Under the pieces are notes generated by a model. That model saw only the letters and a list, made by a program, of their open reading frames with translations, did no database searches and was not told the DNA's origin. This document shows positions 34,511 through 43,082 of a DNA stretch of 64,000 bases, piece by piece. The stretch's first letter is position 1. Each line of letters starts with the position of its first letter. Made by a program: the position numbers and the translations under genes. Origin of the DNA: Bacillota bacterium (GTDB lineage Bacteria; Bacillota; Clostridia; Acetivibrionales; DSM-27016); NCBI GenBank assembly GCA_023390115.1, contig JAEWDM010000016.1:62001-126000 (forward strand), written 5' to 3'.

Positions 34511-35761
34511 TAAAATTATGTTTTGTGTAAACTCCTGGCCGGCTTTTCTAAACTGTGGATTTGAGTATCCCAGGACATACTGGTCTGTTGCATGGGCTTC
34601 AATCTGAAGCATCCTTTTCAAAAGAGGATTGCATGAGTTTTTAAAATCGGCGGTTTTCACAATCACTGGAAGAGTGGCTTTTTTATTGATTTCGGAAAGC
34701 AAAGCCCTGCCTGCATCGTTAAAGCCCAGCACCCTTATATACTGAGGACCGGAATACCTGCTGAAATTATCCAGCTCTTCTCCCGCCAGACCTGTAAGAA
34801 TACTGAAAAGTATTCTTTGTATACGGGTCTTAGGGTATCTTTTAGTACTGATCGTGTCAATTAATTCATTCAGGCTGCCGGAGCTGGCTGCTGCGGACTT
34901 AAGCCTGTTTTCCATTCCCTCGGATACGTAAGGAAGCTTCCTTAAGGAGCTAAGGGGTGCGCTGCGTATATTGCTTATAATAATGCTTTCATAGTCTGAG
35001 GCAGAGATTGGCCCTCTTCCCGCATTAAACTCCTCCTCCAGAATGGAGATAACTTGAGTGGGAAGAGCTCTCCCAGCCTGTGACGAATAAACGGCTTCGC
35101 CCGGGCTGCCGAAAATATTTTTTCTGATGGAGGTGGCGCTGGAAATGCTGCCTGTCATCTCTATAGAATTATACTCATTATGTATGCGCTTTATTGTAAA
35201 TGGCAGCATCTTGCTGTTTAACCTCTTAAGAGCCTTTAAATACTCTATTCCGAGGATGTTGTTTGAGGAATTCAAAATGGGCCCTATGCCTGAAGAAAAT
35301 GAAAGATAGCCCGCCAGGGCCTTTTCCCGCGAGGAGGCATATGACAGTCCCCGGGCAAGATTTTCTTTCAGCAGTCTTTTATAAGCGGCGGGCTCGTCTG
35401 CCAGTACACCTGCCAATATGTCCAGCTCTTTAATGCTGCCGCTTTCGCTGCCGAAGCAAATACTGTCTACAACTCCTGTACTGTCCAGCAGCCTGACTGC
35501 GCCATACGCGAAAAACTCCGCGCTTGACATTGAGTAAACGACAGGAAGCTCAAGCACAAGGTCGATCCCTGAGGCTAAAGCCATTCTGGCTCTCGCCCAT
35601 TTGTTTACAATGGAGGGCTCGCCTCTCTGTATGAAGTTTCCGCTCATCACACATACGGTGCAATTTGCTCCGCTTATTTGCTTTGACTGCCGCAGGTGAT
35701 ACAGATGCCCGTTATGAAAGGGATTGTACTCTACAATTAAGCCTGTCGCCTTCATATTCAT
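34484..35761 (-). CDS. tmcAL: tRNA(Met) cytidine acetate ligase (YlbM family)
   Basis: This 425-residue nucleotidyltransferase-fold protein starts with MKATGLIVEYNPFHNGHLYHL, where HNGH is the ATP-binding HxGH motif, and has MSGNFIQRGEPS and WARARMAL. In Bacillus the family forms N4-acetylcytidine at the wobble base of elongator tRNA(Met) with acetate and ATP. Length fits. Two starts, 35761 and 35755, are equally possible; neither has a strong ribosome site. The tail CPCFS is encoded by a degenerate repeat unit. Confidence 0.92.
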   Translation of the reverse strand: MNMKATGLIVEYNPFHNGHLYHLRQSKQISGANCTVCVMSGNFIQRGEPSIVNKWARARMALASGIDLVLELPVVYSMSSAEFFAYGAVRLLDSTGVVDSICFGSESGSIKELDILAGVLADEPAAYKRLLKENLARGLSYASSREKALAGYLSFSSGIGPILNSSNNILGIEYLKALKRLNSKMLPFTIKRIHNEYNSIEMTGSISSATSIRKNIFGSPGEAVYSSQAGRALPTQVISILEEEFNAGRGPISASDYESIIISNIRSAPLSSLRKLPYVSEGMENRLKSAAASSGSLNELIDTISTKRYPKTRIQRILFSILTGLAGEELDNFSRYSGPQYIRVLGFNDAGRALLSEINKKATLPVIVKTADFKNSCNPLLKRMLQIEAHATDQYVLGYSNPQFRKAGQEFTQNIILKEHCPCFS

Positions 35762-35831
35762 TTACAGTAAGCAAGCCTTTCTAAAAAAGTTTGTATTTAA
35801 AAATTGAGCTTCCTTCCGCTCCAGAAAGCAT

Positions 35832-35898
35832 GGGGCACGGTTCCTCTGCTTTTCCTTCAGTCCTACGCTATGCTACGGAAGCATAGGAAGCCGTCCCC
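35832..35898. repeat. Variant REP-like palindrome
   Basis: GGGGCACGGTTCCT and AGGAAGCCGTCCCC are imperfect inverted ends around a 39-base core. It is a divergent member of the dispersed family between tmcAL and the lipoprotein gene. Confidence 0.55.
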
Positions 35899-36042
35899 AA
35901 GCCTCCTCGGAATCTGCCTGAAAGATTCCGCCTGCTTTTTTGCAGGTGCCAAAAGTATGGTTTCTAAAATTATAGCCCAAAAGCCGGCCGTTTACAAGTA
36001 TTTGTGCAACAGTATTTATATAAAATCACCACCCGGCTGCTT

Positions 36043-37062
36043 TTACTGAACCGAGCCTTGTCCGGCTTCAGAATTGACTTTTTTGTTGACGGCCTTTTCA
36101 AGCGATTCAACATTTGAGAGAGCTATTTTGCCTTTTATGCTTATAAGTGTTCCGCTCTTTTCCTGTATTACCTTGTCGAGCTCCGATATGGAAAAGTCAA
36201 GCATGTTTGAATCGGACTGCTGCTCCTTGTCAAGTGTGTTTTTGTACAGTGCCCAGGACGATTTGAGGCTGGCCATATCCTTTTGAACCGTCTGCCAGTC
36301 TGAGCTTATTGAGCAAAGCATTGCGTTTCTTATATAGTATCTTATCCTCTTTATTTCAGGGGACACGCTTGTCTTATACAAAGAGTATAAATCAGGCACA
36401 TGGCCGTATAAGGAATTTGCAGCCAGCAGGGTTTTTGTAGAGTTATTTTCCAGTGCGGTGCTTGTGAGCCTGTTAAGAGATTTGCTGAAATTCTCTACCA
36501 GTACATTGTTTGCCCCCTTTTTCACGGCCATGGGCATATACCCGTTCCACTGGTAGTGAAGGCTGTTTATTGTGGGGAAAATAGTATCAAGGGGTTCCTT
36601 TTTTAGCGACTGCTCCTGCTGTTTATTCTGACCGCCTTCCTTTTTGCTCTCTTCCTGCTTTTGTCCACTGTCTTTTTTGTTCTCATCTTCCCCTGTTTGA
36701 CTTTTATCGGAGTCTTTGCTTTCCTCACCGGACGAATTTTTAGTATCGGAGGTTCCCCCGGAGCCGCTGCTTTCCCCGGAGGTGCTTTCCATATTAGAGC
36801 TCTCTTCGTCCTTTTTTCCGTATTCATCGCCTTTCTCCTGCTGTATTTCTACGGCAGGACCATTTAAATCCTTAATTATTTTTTCAATGCTTGCTTCAAG
36901 CTTTATTAATTGCTCAGGTATTTTATCTCCTTGCTGCGTACCTTCCATTTCCTGGGCCTGGGGATCGGAGCCTGGGGATTTCTGCCCGCAGCCTGTAAGG
37001 AACAGGCTTAAGACTGTGGCAAATAAAGCAAGCCTGAATGTATGGTGTTTTATCATAATCAT
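36043..37062 (-). CDS. Lipoprotein of unknown function with charged low-complexity region
   Basis: This 339-residue protein has a signal peptide ending in LFLTGCGQ (lipobox LTGC). A Ser/Glu/Asp/Lys/Gln-rich, probably unfolded stretch (about 75-150) leads to a helical C-terminal half (about 160-325) with TIFPTINSLHYQWNGYMPMAVKKG. The last part may bind a partner at the cell surface. No known domain is recognised. The start may be 37062 or the Met two codons later; no clear ribosome site is visible. Confidence 0.75.
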   Translation of the reverse strand: MIMIKHHTFRLALFATVLSLFLTGCGQKSPGSDPQAQEMEGTQQGDKIPEQLIKLEASIEKIIKDLNGPAVEIQQEKGDEYGKKDEESSNMESTSGESSGSGGTSDTKNSSGEESKDSDKSQTGEDENKKDSGQKQEESKKEGGQNKQQEQSLKKEPLDTIFPTINSLHYQWNGYMPMAVKKGANNVLVENFSKSLNRLTSTALENNSTKTLLAANSLYGHVPDLYSLYKTSVSPEIKRIRYYIRNAMLCSISSDWQTVQKDMASLKSSWALYKNTLDKEQQSDSNMLDFSISELDKVIQEKSGTLISIKGKIALSNVESLEKAVNKKVNSEAGQGSVQ

Positions 37063-37335
37063 AATTAATTATTACAGTTCTATACTGTCCTTTCTGCCGG
37101 TGCGATTAATTTTATACATAAATTTTATTATTATTATTATTTCATTAACTTTAGATTATAATACCGGCAGGTTCCTTTATATAAAATTGAAGTGCCTAAC
37201 ATAGCATGAAATAATTACATAAAGGAATTTAAAAAGCTTTGTCAAATTATAAACTAAGAGGTTATACGCTTTTTTAGGTATATCCTTTAAATATTTTGCA
37301 GCTTGCTGTGCTATGTGAATTAAGGAGGCAGAAGG

Positions 37336-37650
37336 ATGTCTATTGCTGTTAGTTTATGCTCTGAGCAAAGAGGGGAAATAAGAAAATTTCTGGAAAAATA
37401 TTATGATAAGCAAATTGCTCTGGATGAGGATGTAGAACATTGGATATATGTATATCATAAGCCTGTCGATGCCATTGATATTATAAGCATTGTTGTCGAC
37501 AACAGGGATAAGTACGACATTTCGCTCTGTGTGCAGATTGATGCGGAAGAGCTTTATCCCGTAACCTTTGAAAATCATAATGACGTTATAAAGGGAATAC
37601 TGTGCTTGTATTATGAAGAATATAATAAAATTATAGAGCCTGCATATTAA
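37336..37650 (+). CDS. Hypothetical protein, 104 residues
   Basis: The ATG follows TAAGGAGG by eight bases, so translation is likely. The product is soluble and acidic, with short aromatic-rich stretches (EHWIYVYHKPVDAIDIIS) and alternating strands that suggest a small alpha/beta fold. I do not recognise the family. The next gene lies 98 bases downstream on the same strand. Confidence 0.75.
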   Translation: MSIAVSLCSEQRGEIRKFLEKYYDKQIALDEDVEHWIYVYHKPVDAIDIISIVVDNRDKYDISLCVQIDAEELYPVTFENHNDVIKGILCLYYEEYNKIIEPAY

Positions 37651-37748
37651 ACAGACTGTATTAATTTGTGATATAATACTATTTTGGGAGGCATTTTTCA
37701 ATTTATGAAGGATGTCTTCTAAATATATTGAAATACACAGGTGAAAAA

Positions 37749-38330
37749 ATGAGAAAGACACACTTTGTTTTACTTGTAATAACTGTAATGATGGCTCTGC
37801 TTTCAGCCTACTCACTTGGAGCAATAAACCAGGTATATGACATAGAGTTTGAATGGTATTCCGAATATGAGGGCAGGTTCAGCAGCATTAAAAGAGACAC
37901 TGCTTCTGACAAATGGGCGCTGGATAACTATCCTGACGGAATGGAAATGGAAATCATCAGCAATGCGGAGTCATATAAAAGCTTGGAAAAGCAGCTTGAG
38001 GAGGATCTGGCGTCCAGGCTTAAGGATAAAATCTTAAGCACTGATTTCAATAAGTACATATTGATGTATTGCACATTGGGAGAGGTTTATTTACCTGAAT
38101 ACAGAATCAAAATACTTGATATAGCTCAGAGGGGAAGTGTCATTGAAGTAAAGGTCAGTATGAACAGTCCTGATAAAAACGAAGATAGCTCTCCCGGTAC
38201 AAAAAGGTATATGCCATATGATATAGTTCTGATAGAAAAATCATCATTTTTATCCCGGGGGGGACTTCACTTCATTTTCAAGACTCAAACAGGCAGGCAG
38301 CTTGCGGAAAGATATTGTGAAATCAGATAA
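37749..38330 (+). CDS. Exported protein with PrcB-like C-terminal domain
   Basis: This 193-residue protein has an N-terminal hydrophobic segment (about 5-25) and an extracytoplasmic region. The second half (FNKYILMYCTLGE, then YRIKILDIAQRGSVIEVKV and PYDIVLIEKSS) resembles the PrcB C-terminal fold, which often mediates protein contacts in secreted proteins. The ATG at 37749 follows AGGTGA; the frame opens seven codons earlier without a site. Function unknown. Confidence 0.65.
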   Translation: MRKTHFVLLVITVMMALLSAYSLGAINQVYDIEFEWYSEYEGRFSSIKRDTASDKWALDNYPDGMEMEIISNAESYKSLEKQLEEDLASRLKDKILSTDFNKYILMYCTLGEVYLPEYRIKILDIAQRGSVIEVKVSMNSPDKNEDSSPGTKRYMPYDIVLIEKSSFLSRGGLHFIFKTQTGRQLAERYCEIR

Positions 38331-38427
38331 AGCTGTGCATTATGGAAAATGTATTAAGTAAAGCTTTATAAGTTAAGGCTGTTGATATTTGGAAAGGGCA
38401 GAGAAACTTTTATTACGGGGGCAAAGC

Positions 38428-38994
38428 ATGAGAGGAAATTATTCCATATATCTTTTTTATTTGAATATCCTTGTTGGTATATTTCTTTTTCTTGGGCTGC
38501 TGTTAAGGCCGAAAAAAAAATCAAATAAAAAAAATAACGGTAATTTTTCTCCAAACCCGGCTGATTCCGGAAATGCCAGCGTGTTTTTTGATAGAGGTAA
38601 TAATGTTACGGTAATATCTTATGTTAAGGACATGTTCGGTATGGGAAGGGCAACCGGAAGCCCGGTATTTCTCGAAGCTCCCTATAGCATGGAGAAGCTT
38701 GGGCATTCGGTAAGAGCTGCCATGAGAAAATGTGAGGGAGGAGTGCCTTGCTCTGATATTAAGCTTATGTCGCATCTGGGATTTGAAGGCTGGAGGCAGT
38801 TTTCTGCGGGGAAGCGCAGCATATCGGTGAAGTATTGCAAAAATACCGGTATAGTGCTGAATGCTACAAGGCGGAGTGAGGACGGAACATACCAGATGAA
38901 TTATGCTGTTCCGGGAAGGGTTCTTGAGGGTACCTGCACCGACAGAGAATTGGGAGCAGCCATTAAAAAGCTTATTGAGAAATGTACGGCATGA
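38428..38994 (+). CDS. Hypothetical protein with one N-terminal membrane helix
   Basis: This 188-residue protein has a membrane helix (about 7-26), a basic stop-transfer RPKKKSNKKNN, an Asn/Ser linker and a soluble domain (about 75-188) with SMEKLGHSVRAAMRKC and WRQFSAGKRSISVKYC. The C-terminal helix is RELGAAIKKLIEKC. I do not recognise a family. I take the ATG at 38428, after GGGGGC, over the TTG 13 codons earlier. Confidence 0.65.
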   Translation: MRGNYSIYLFYLNILVGIFLFLGLLLRPKKKSNKKNNGNFSPNPADSGNASVFFDRGNNVTVISYVKDMFGMGRATGSPVFLEAPYSMEKLGHSVRAAMRKCEGGVPCSDIKLMSHLGFEGWRQFSAGKRSISVKYCKNTGIVLNATRRSEDGTYQMNYAVPGRVLEGTCTDRELGAAIKKLIEKCTA

Positions 38995-39084
38995 CTGTTA
39001 TTTGTTTTGAGGAGTTTTAATTCGGGATATAGTTAAAAAATAGTAAAATATATAATAATAATGTATATTTTTTACAAGTAGGTG

Positions 39085-39196
39085 TTGACATATCCGAATT
39101 ATTCTTTTATAATTCATTTTGTACACTTAAACTTTTTAACATACTTTTACCTCCTTTATAGGGGAAGCGACTTATACAAGGTCGCTTTTTTTTTAT
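39085..39196 (+). ncRNA. Candidate small RNA (antisense regulator of the 39412 peptide mRNA)
   Basis: TTGACA (39085-39090), exactly 17 bases, and TATAAT (39108-39113) form a consensus sigma-A promoter. The start point is near 39120. A hairpin AAGCGAC / GTCGCTT (39165-39171, 39181-39187) and a nine-base T run end the transcript near 39192, giving about 75 nt with no open frame. Its first 31 nt (39120-39150) are complementary to 39339-39369 at 25 positions plus one G-U, with five mismatches. It also carries ACCTCCTTT, an anti-Shine-Dalgarno sequence. Confidence 0.7.
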
Positions 39197-39261
39197 TATA
39201 ATAGTTTACTTAAAAGGTGTAATATTATATTAAATGTAAATTATTAAAAATAAAATAGCTA

Positions 39262-39289
39262 TTGACAAATTTCCATATTAATATATGAT
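39262..39289 (+). promoter_or_regulatory. Promoter of the short-peptide mRNA
   Basis: TTGACA (39262-39267), a 16-base spacer and TATGAT (39284-39289) precede a leader of about 115 nt. Confidence 0.65.
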
Positions 39290-39369
39290 AGTATTGCTGA
39301 TGTATTAAAATAAATACAAAAAAAGACAGGTCGCTGCAGTAAAGGTCTGTTAAAAAGAGACAGTGTACA

Positions 39370-39411
39370 GGGAAAATCCTCCTTAAAGAGTGTGCTAAGG
39401 AGGATTTTCCC
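39370..39411 (+). promoter_or_regulatory. Hairpin locking the ribosome site of the short peptide
   Basis: GGGAAAATCCTCCTT and AAGGAGGATTTTCCC form a perfect 15-bp stem with a 12-base loop. The right arm is the ribosome site (AAGGAGG) of the ATG at 39412, which follows the stem directly. It would block translation unless opened or processed. No T run follows, so it is not a normal terminator. Confidence 0.75.
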
Positions 39412-39504
39412 ATGTTTATATCGTATATCATAATATCCGGCGTTTTGATAGCGATTATTGGTAATAATATTTATGTGCTTAAGTTTAGATGCCATAATTA
39501 TTGA
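39412..39504 (+). CDS. 30-residue hydrophobic peptide, candidate type I toxin
   Basis: The ATG lies eight bases after AAGGAGG. The product reads MFISYIIISGVLIAIIG, then NNIYVLKFRCHNY: one membrane helix (about residues 2-24) followed by a short basic tail. This fits the size and design of membrane toxins such as TisB, DinQ and Ibs, though no sequence relation is claimed. Its leader pairs with the upstream candidate RNA, and its ribosome site is hidden in a hairpin. The stop codon overlaps the -35 box of the gatC promoter, so the unit is separate from gatCAB. Confidence 0.6.
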   Translation: MFISYIIISGVLIAIIGNNIYVLKFRCHNY

Positions 39505-39529
39505 CGTAGTCTGTGCCATTTTATATAAT
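39501..39529 (+). promoter_or_regulatory. Sigma-A promoter of gatCAB
   Basis: TTGACG (39501-39506), a 17-base spacer and TATAAT (39524-39529) lie 26 bases before the gatC start codon. Confidence 0.75.
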
Positions 39530-39555
39530 ATTTCTAATAAGTGGGAGGGAACTTT

Positions 39556-39843
39556 ATGAAAATAACAAAAGAAACTATTGAACATGTTGCGAATCTTGCG
39601 AGGCTTAACCTTTCCGAACAGGAAAAAGAGAAGCTTACTTTAGAAATGGCAAGCATTATTTCTTATGTCGATAAGCTGAATGAGCTTGACACGGAAGGTA
39701 TTCAGCCTACCTCACATGTTCTGCCGGTGCAGAACGTTTTTAGAGAGGACTTATGCAGCCGGTCCTTTGACAGGGAAAGGATCTTAAGTAATGCGCCGTC
39801 GAGTGAAGATGGCTGCTTTAAAGTGCCTAAGGTAGTTGAATAG
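39556..39843 (+). CDS. gatC: Asp/Glu-tRNA amidotransferase subunit C
   Basis: This 95-residue subunit stabilises GatA-GatB in the complex that turns Glu-tRNA(Gln) and Asp-tRNA(Asn) into the amide forms. It begins MKITKETIEHVANLARLNL, a family hallmark, and ends in the typical FKVPKVVE. GGGAGG lies eight bases before the ATG at 39556. It leads the gatCAB operon. Confidence 0.96.
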   Translation: MKITKETIEHVANLARLNLSEQEKEKLTLEMASIISYVDKLNELDTEGIQPTSHVLPVQNVFREDLCSRSFDRERILSNAPSSEDGCFKVPKVVE

Positions 39844-39975
39844 GCTTTTTTTAAGGGTTGCTTTCCTTGAGATATAAAATTTTGTTATAGAGAGAGTACA
39901 TGATATAACGGACCTTAAGGAAAAGAAAATATTTAGTGTTACAGATCGTTATCTATAATGATTGGAGGAGATAGG

Positions 39976-41436
39976 GTGGAGTTATACCAACTTACAGCGC
40001 ATGAGCTTGGGCGGCTGATTAAAGACAAAAAAGCAAGCGCAGTGGAAATAACCGGATCGCTTCTGGATAGGATTGAAAAGCTTGATTCCAGTCTGGAGAG
40101 CTATATAACGGTTTGCGGGGAAGAAGCATTGAAAAGGGCGCAAAGCGTTCAGGATAAGATTAACAGAGGGGAGTCCGTCTCACCCCTTGCCGGAATACCT
40201 ATGGCTTTAAAGGATAATATATGCACTATGGGCATAAAGACTACCTGTGCGTCAAAAATGCTTGAGAATTTTGTGCCTCCGTACGATGCCACTGTTGTTA
40301 AAAAGCTTTATGATTCGGATACAATACTTTTAGGCAAGCTTAATATGGACGAGTTTGCTATGGGAGGGTCTACCGAGAATTCGTTTTTCAAGCAGACCAA
40401 AAACCCGTGGGACTTAGAAAGAGTTCCCGGAGGCTCCAGCGGAGGGGCGGCGGCATCGGTGGCGGCTCATGAGTCAGTATTTGCTCTGGGCTCGGACACC
40501 GGGGGATCGATAAGACAGCCTGCCTCGTTCTGCGGAACAGTGGGATTAAAGCCCACCTATGGAGCCGTTTCACGCTTCGGACTGGTGGCGTTTGCGTCTT
40601 CTCTGGATCAGATAGGACCTTTGACAAAGGACATAACGGACTGTGCCTTGGTGCTTAATGCCATATCCGGTTATGACAGCATGGATTCCACTTCTGTCAA
40701 AACAGACTACCCCGATTACACAAAGGCTCTGGTGAATGATGTCAAGGGGATGAAGATAGGCATACCGAGAGATTATCTGGGGGAGGGCTTAAATCCCGAT
40801 GTAAAAAGGGCTGTGCTTGATGCGGCTGAGACATTCAGAAGACTTGGGGCCGAGGTCGAGGAATTTCCCCTGCCTATAACAGAGTATGCAATTCCCGCGT
40901 ATTATTTAATAGCCTGTGCCGAAGCCAGCTCGAATCTGGCAAGGTATGACGGAATAAAATACGGGTACAGGGCTGAAAAATTCACCGATTTGCTTGACCT
41001 TTACAGGCAGACCAGAAGCGAAGGCTTTGGAAATGAGGTGAAAAGAAGGATAATGCTTGGTACGTATGCCTTGAGCTCGGGCTATTATGATGCATACTAC
41101 AAAAAGGCTCTTCAGGTTAAGACATTGATTAAAAAGGGCTTTGATGAAGCGTTTGAGAAATACGACGTGGTTATGGGACCTACATCTCCCACAACTGCTT
41201 TTAAAATAGGAGAAAAGGCAGAGAATCCCCTTGAGATGTACCTTGTGGATATATACACCGTATCGGTAAATATTGCGGGCCTGCCGGGGCTTGTGGTGCC
41301 CTGCGGAAAGGACGTGAACGGTTTGCCTGTAGGGCTGCAGATGATTGGCAAGCCATTTTCGGAGAGTACCCTGCTAAGAGCGGGATACACATTTGAGCAA
41401 AACACTGAGTTTCATAAAAATAAAGCGGAGATTTGA
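39976..41436 (+). CDS. gatA: Asp/Glu-tRNA amidotransferase subunit A
   Basis: This 486-residue amidase releases ammonia from glutamine for the amidotransferase. The Lys-Ser-Ser triad is visible in GIPMALKDNI, GGSSGGAAASVAA and GSDTGGSIRQPASF. The GTG at 39976 with GGAGG eight bases upstream gives VELYQLTAHELG; the ATG six codons earlier overlaps that site. Length fits the family. Confidence 0.97.
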   Translation: MELYQLTAHELGRLIKDKKASAVEITGSLLDRIEKLDSSLESYITVCGEEALKRAQSVQDKINRGESVSPLAGIPMALKDNICTMGIKTTCASKMLENFVPPYDATVVKKLYDSDTILLGKLNMDEFAMGGSTENSFFKQTKNPWDLERVPGGSSGGAAASVAAHESVFALGSDTGGSIRQPASFCGTVGLKPTYGAVSRFGLVAFASSLDQIGPLTKDITDCALVLNAISGYDSMDSTSVKTDYPDYTKALVNDVKGMKIGIPRDYLGEGLNPDVKRAVLDAAETFRRLGAEVEEFPLPITEYAIPAYYLIACAEASSNLARYDGIKYGYRAEKFTDLLDLYRQTRSEGFGNEVKRRIMLGTYALSSGYYDAYYKKALQVKTLIKKGFDEAFEKYDVVMGPTSPTTAFKIGEKAENPLEMYLVDIYTVSVNIAGLPGLVVPCGKDVNGLPVGLQMIGKPFSESTLLRAGYTFEQNTEFHKNKAEI

Positions 41437-41446
41437 GGTGAAACAG

Positions 41447-42874
41447 ATGGAGTATGAAATAGTTATAGGCCTGGAGGTACATTCTGAGCTTGCTACCAAA
41501 TCAAAAATATACTGCTCGTGCACAACCGAATTCGGCGGCGCTCCCAATACACATTGCTGTCCCATATGCACAGGCATGCCGGGAGTGCTGCCGGTGCTTA
41601 ACAAAAATGTCGTTGAATATGCCGTAAAGGCAGGGCTGGCAACCAATTGCACCATAGCCGGCTACAGCAGGCAGGACAGAAAAAATTACTTTTACCCTGA
41701 CCTTCCGAAGGCATATCAGACCTCTCAGTACGATCTTCCTCTTTGCAGAGAGGGATATATTGATATAAATGTTGACGGCAAAAGCAAAAGGATAGGAATA
41801 ACAAGGATACACATAGAAGAGGATGCCGGAAAGCTGATGCATGACGAATGGGAGATGGGGACTCTTGTAGATTATAACAGGTGCGGGGTGCCCTTGATTG
41901 AAATAGTAAGTGAGCCCGACATGAGATCCGCCGAGGAAGCCAGAGCTTTTTTAGAAAGCCTGAAGGCCATTTTGGAGTATACCGAGGTATCCGACTGCAA
42001 GATGCAGGAGGGTTCTTTAAGGGCCGATGTAAACCTTTCCGTGAGGCCTAAGGGACAGAAGAAGTTTGGAACAAGGACAGAGATGAAGAACCTGAATTCC
42101 TTCAGGGCCATTATAAGAGCCATTGAATCTGAAGCTCAAAGACAGATTGACGAGATAGAATCGGGAGGCACTATAGTTCAGGAGACAAGAAGATGGGATG
42201 ATACCAAGGGCATAAGCTACGCCATGAGAAGCAAGGAAGAGGCTCACGACTACAGGTATTTTCCCGAGCCCGATCTTGTTCCCATAGTTTTGGAGGAGAA
42301 GTGGGTTTGTGAGGTAAGAAAATCCTTGCCTGAGCTTCCGGAGGCCAGAAAAAGCAGGTATATTTCAAGGTATGGGCTTCCTGAATACGATGCGGCCATA
42401 ATAACCTCATCAAAGGTGCTTGCAGATTTTTTTGAAGCGGCCGTGAGTGCAAGCAGCAATTCAAAAGCTGTAAGCAACTGGGTTATGGGTGATCTAATGA
42501 GGATTCTTAAGGATAAGGAGATGGAAGTACAGGATATTCCGTTTCCAGGACAGTATCTGGCTGCCATGATAGACATGATTGACAAGGGAAGCATAAGCGG
42601 TACTATAGCTAAAAAGGTTTTTGAAAAGATGTTCCAGACAGGAAAGGATCCCGAAAGCATTGTAAAGGAAGAGGGGCTTCAGGTAGTAAGCGACGAGGGA
42701 GCCTTGGTTTCCATTGTCAGGAAAGTGCTTGAGGCAAATCCACAGTCGGTATCCGATTATAGGAACGGAAAGGAAAAAGCAATGGGCTTCCTTGTAGGAC
42801 AGGCCATGAAGGAGACAAAGGGGAAGGCAAATCCCCAGGTTATAAACAAGATACTGAGGGATGAGCTTAAGTAG
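41447..42874 (+). CDS. gatB: Asp/Glu-tRNA amidotransferase subunit B
   Basis: This 475-residue subunit binds the tRNA and activates the misacylated residue with ATP. It shows EIVIGLEVHSEL, the zinc Cys set in YCSCTTEFGGAPNTHCCPIC, and the C-terminal YqeY-like tail ending in NPQVINKILRDEL. The ATG at 41447 follows GAGGTG by six bases; earlier codons overlap gatA. It is the last gene of gatCAB. Confidence 0.97.
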   Translation: MEYEIVIGLEVHSELATKSKIYCSCTTEFGGAPNTHCCPICTGMPGVLPVLNKNVVEYAVKAGLATNCTIAGYSRQDRKNYFYPDLPKAYQTSQYDLPLCREGYIDINVDGKSKRIGITRIHIEEDAGKLMHDEWEMGTLVDYNRCGVPLIEIVSEPDMRSAEEARAFLESLKAILEYTEVSDCKMQEGSLRADVNLSVRPKGQKKFGTRTEMKNLNSFRAIIRAIESEAQRQIDEIESGGTIVQETRRWDDTKGISYAMRSKEEAHDYRYFPEPDLVPIVLEEKWVCEVRKSLPELPEARKSRYISRYGLPEYDAAIITSSKVLADFFEAAVSASSNSKAVSNWVMGDLMRILKDKEMEVQDIPFPGQYLAAMIDMIDKGSISGTIAKKVFEKMFQTGKDPESIVKEEGLQVVSDEGALVSIVRKVLEANPQSVSDYRNGKEKAMGFLVGQAMKETKGKANPQVINKILRDELK

Positions 42875-42903
42875 TATACAGCAGAGAGAGCAAGCAGTAC
42901 AAA

Positions 42904-42939
42904 AAAGTGGGATACGGCAAATGAAGCACATCCCGCTTT
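42904..42939 (+). terminator. Candidate hairpin after gatB
   Basis: AAAGTGGGAT pairs with ATCCCGCTTT (one G-U pair) around a 16-base loop, 30 bases after gatB. No T run follows, so termination efficiency is unclear. Confidence 0.35.
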
Positions 42940-43082
42940 ACTGCACCGGATTAAAAATAAGACTGGCATTATATAAGTACATAGAATTATCTGCATTTTT
43001 ATTGCTGCAACATTTTTAGACTGCTTGCATAGAGCCGAGTGCATGGATAGGGATCTTAAATTAAAAATTAGGGGTGAGCTTT

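Noticed and set aside
36603..36867. Basic or hydrophobic frames overlapping the lipoprotein low-complexity region
   Set aside because: They arise from repetitive Ser/Glu/Lys codons read in other frames.
37094..37170. Inverted repeat CTGCCGGT / ACCGGCAG with (TTA)n between
   Set aside because: Only 8 bp with a 61-base AT-rich interval; not distinguishable from chance.
38995..39555. T-box or other riboswitch upstream of gatC
   Set aside because: No T-box sequence or antiterminator was found, and gatC has its own promoter at 39501-39529 after the hairpin.
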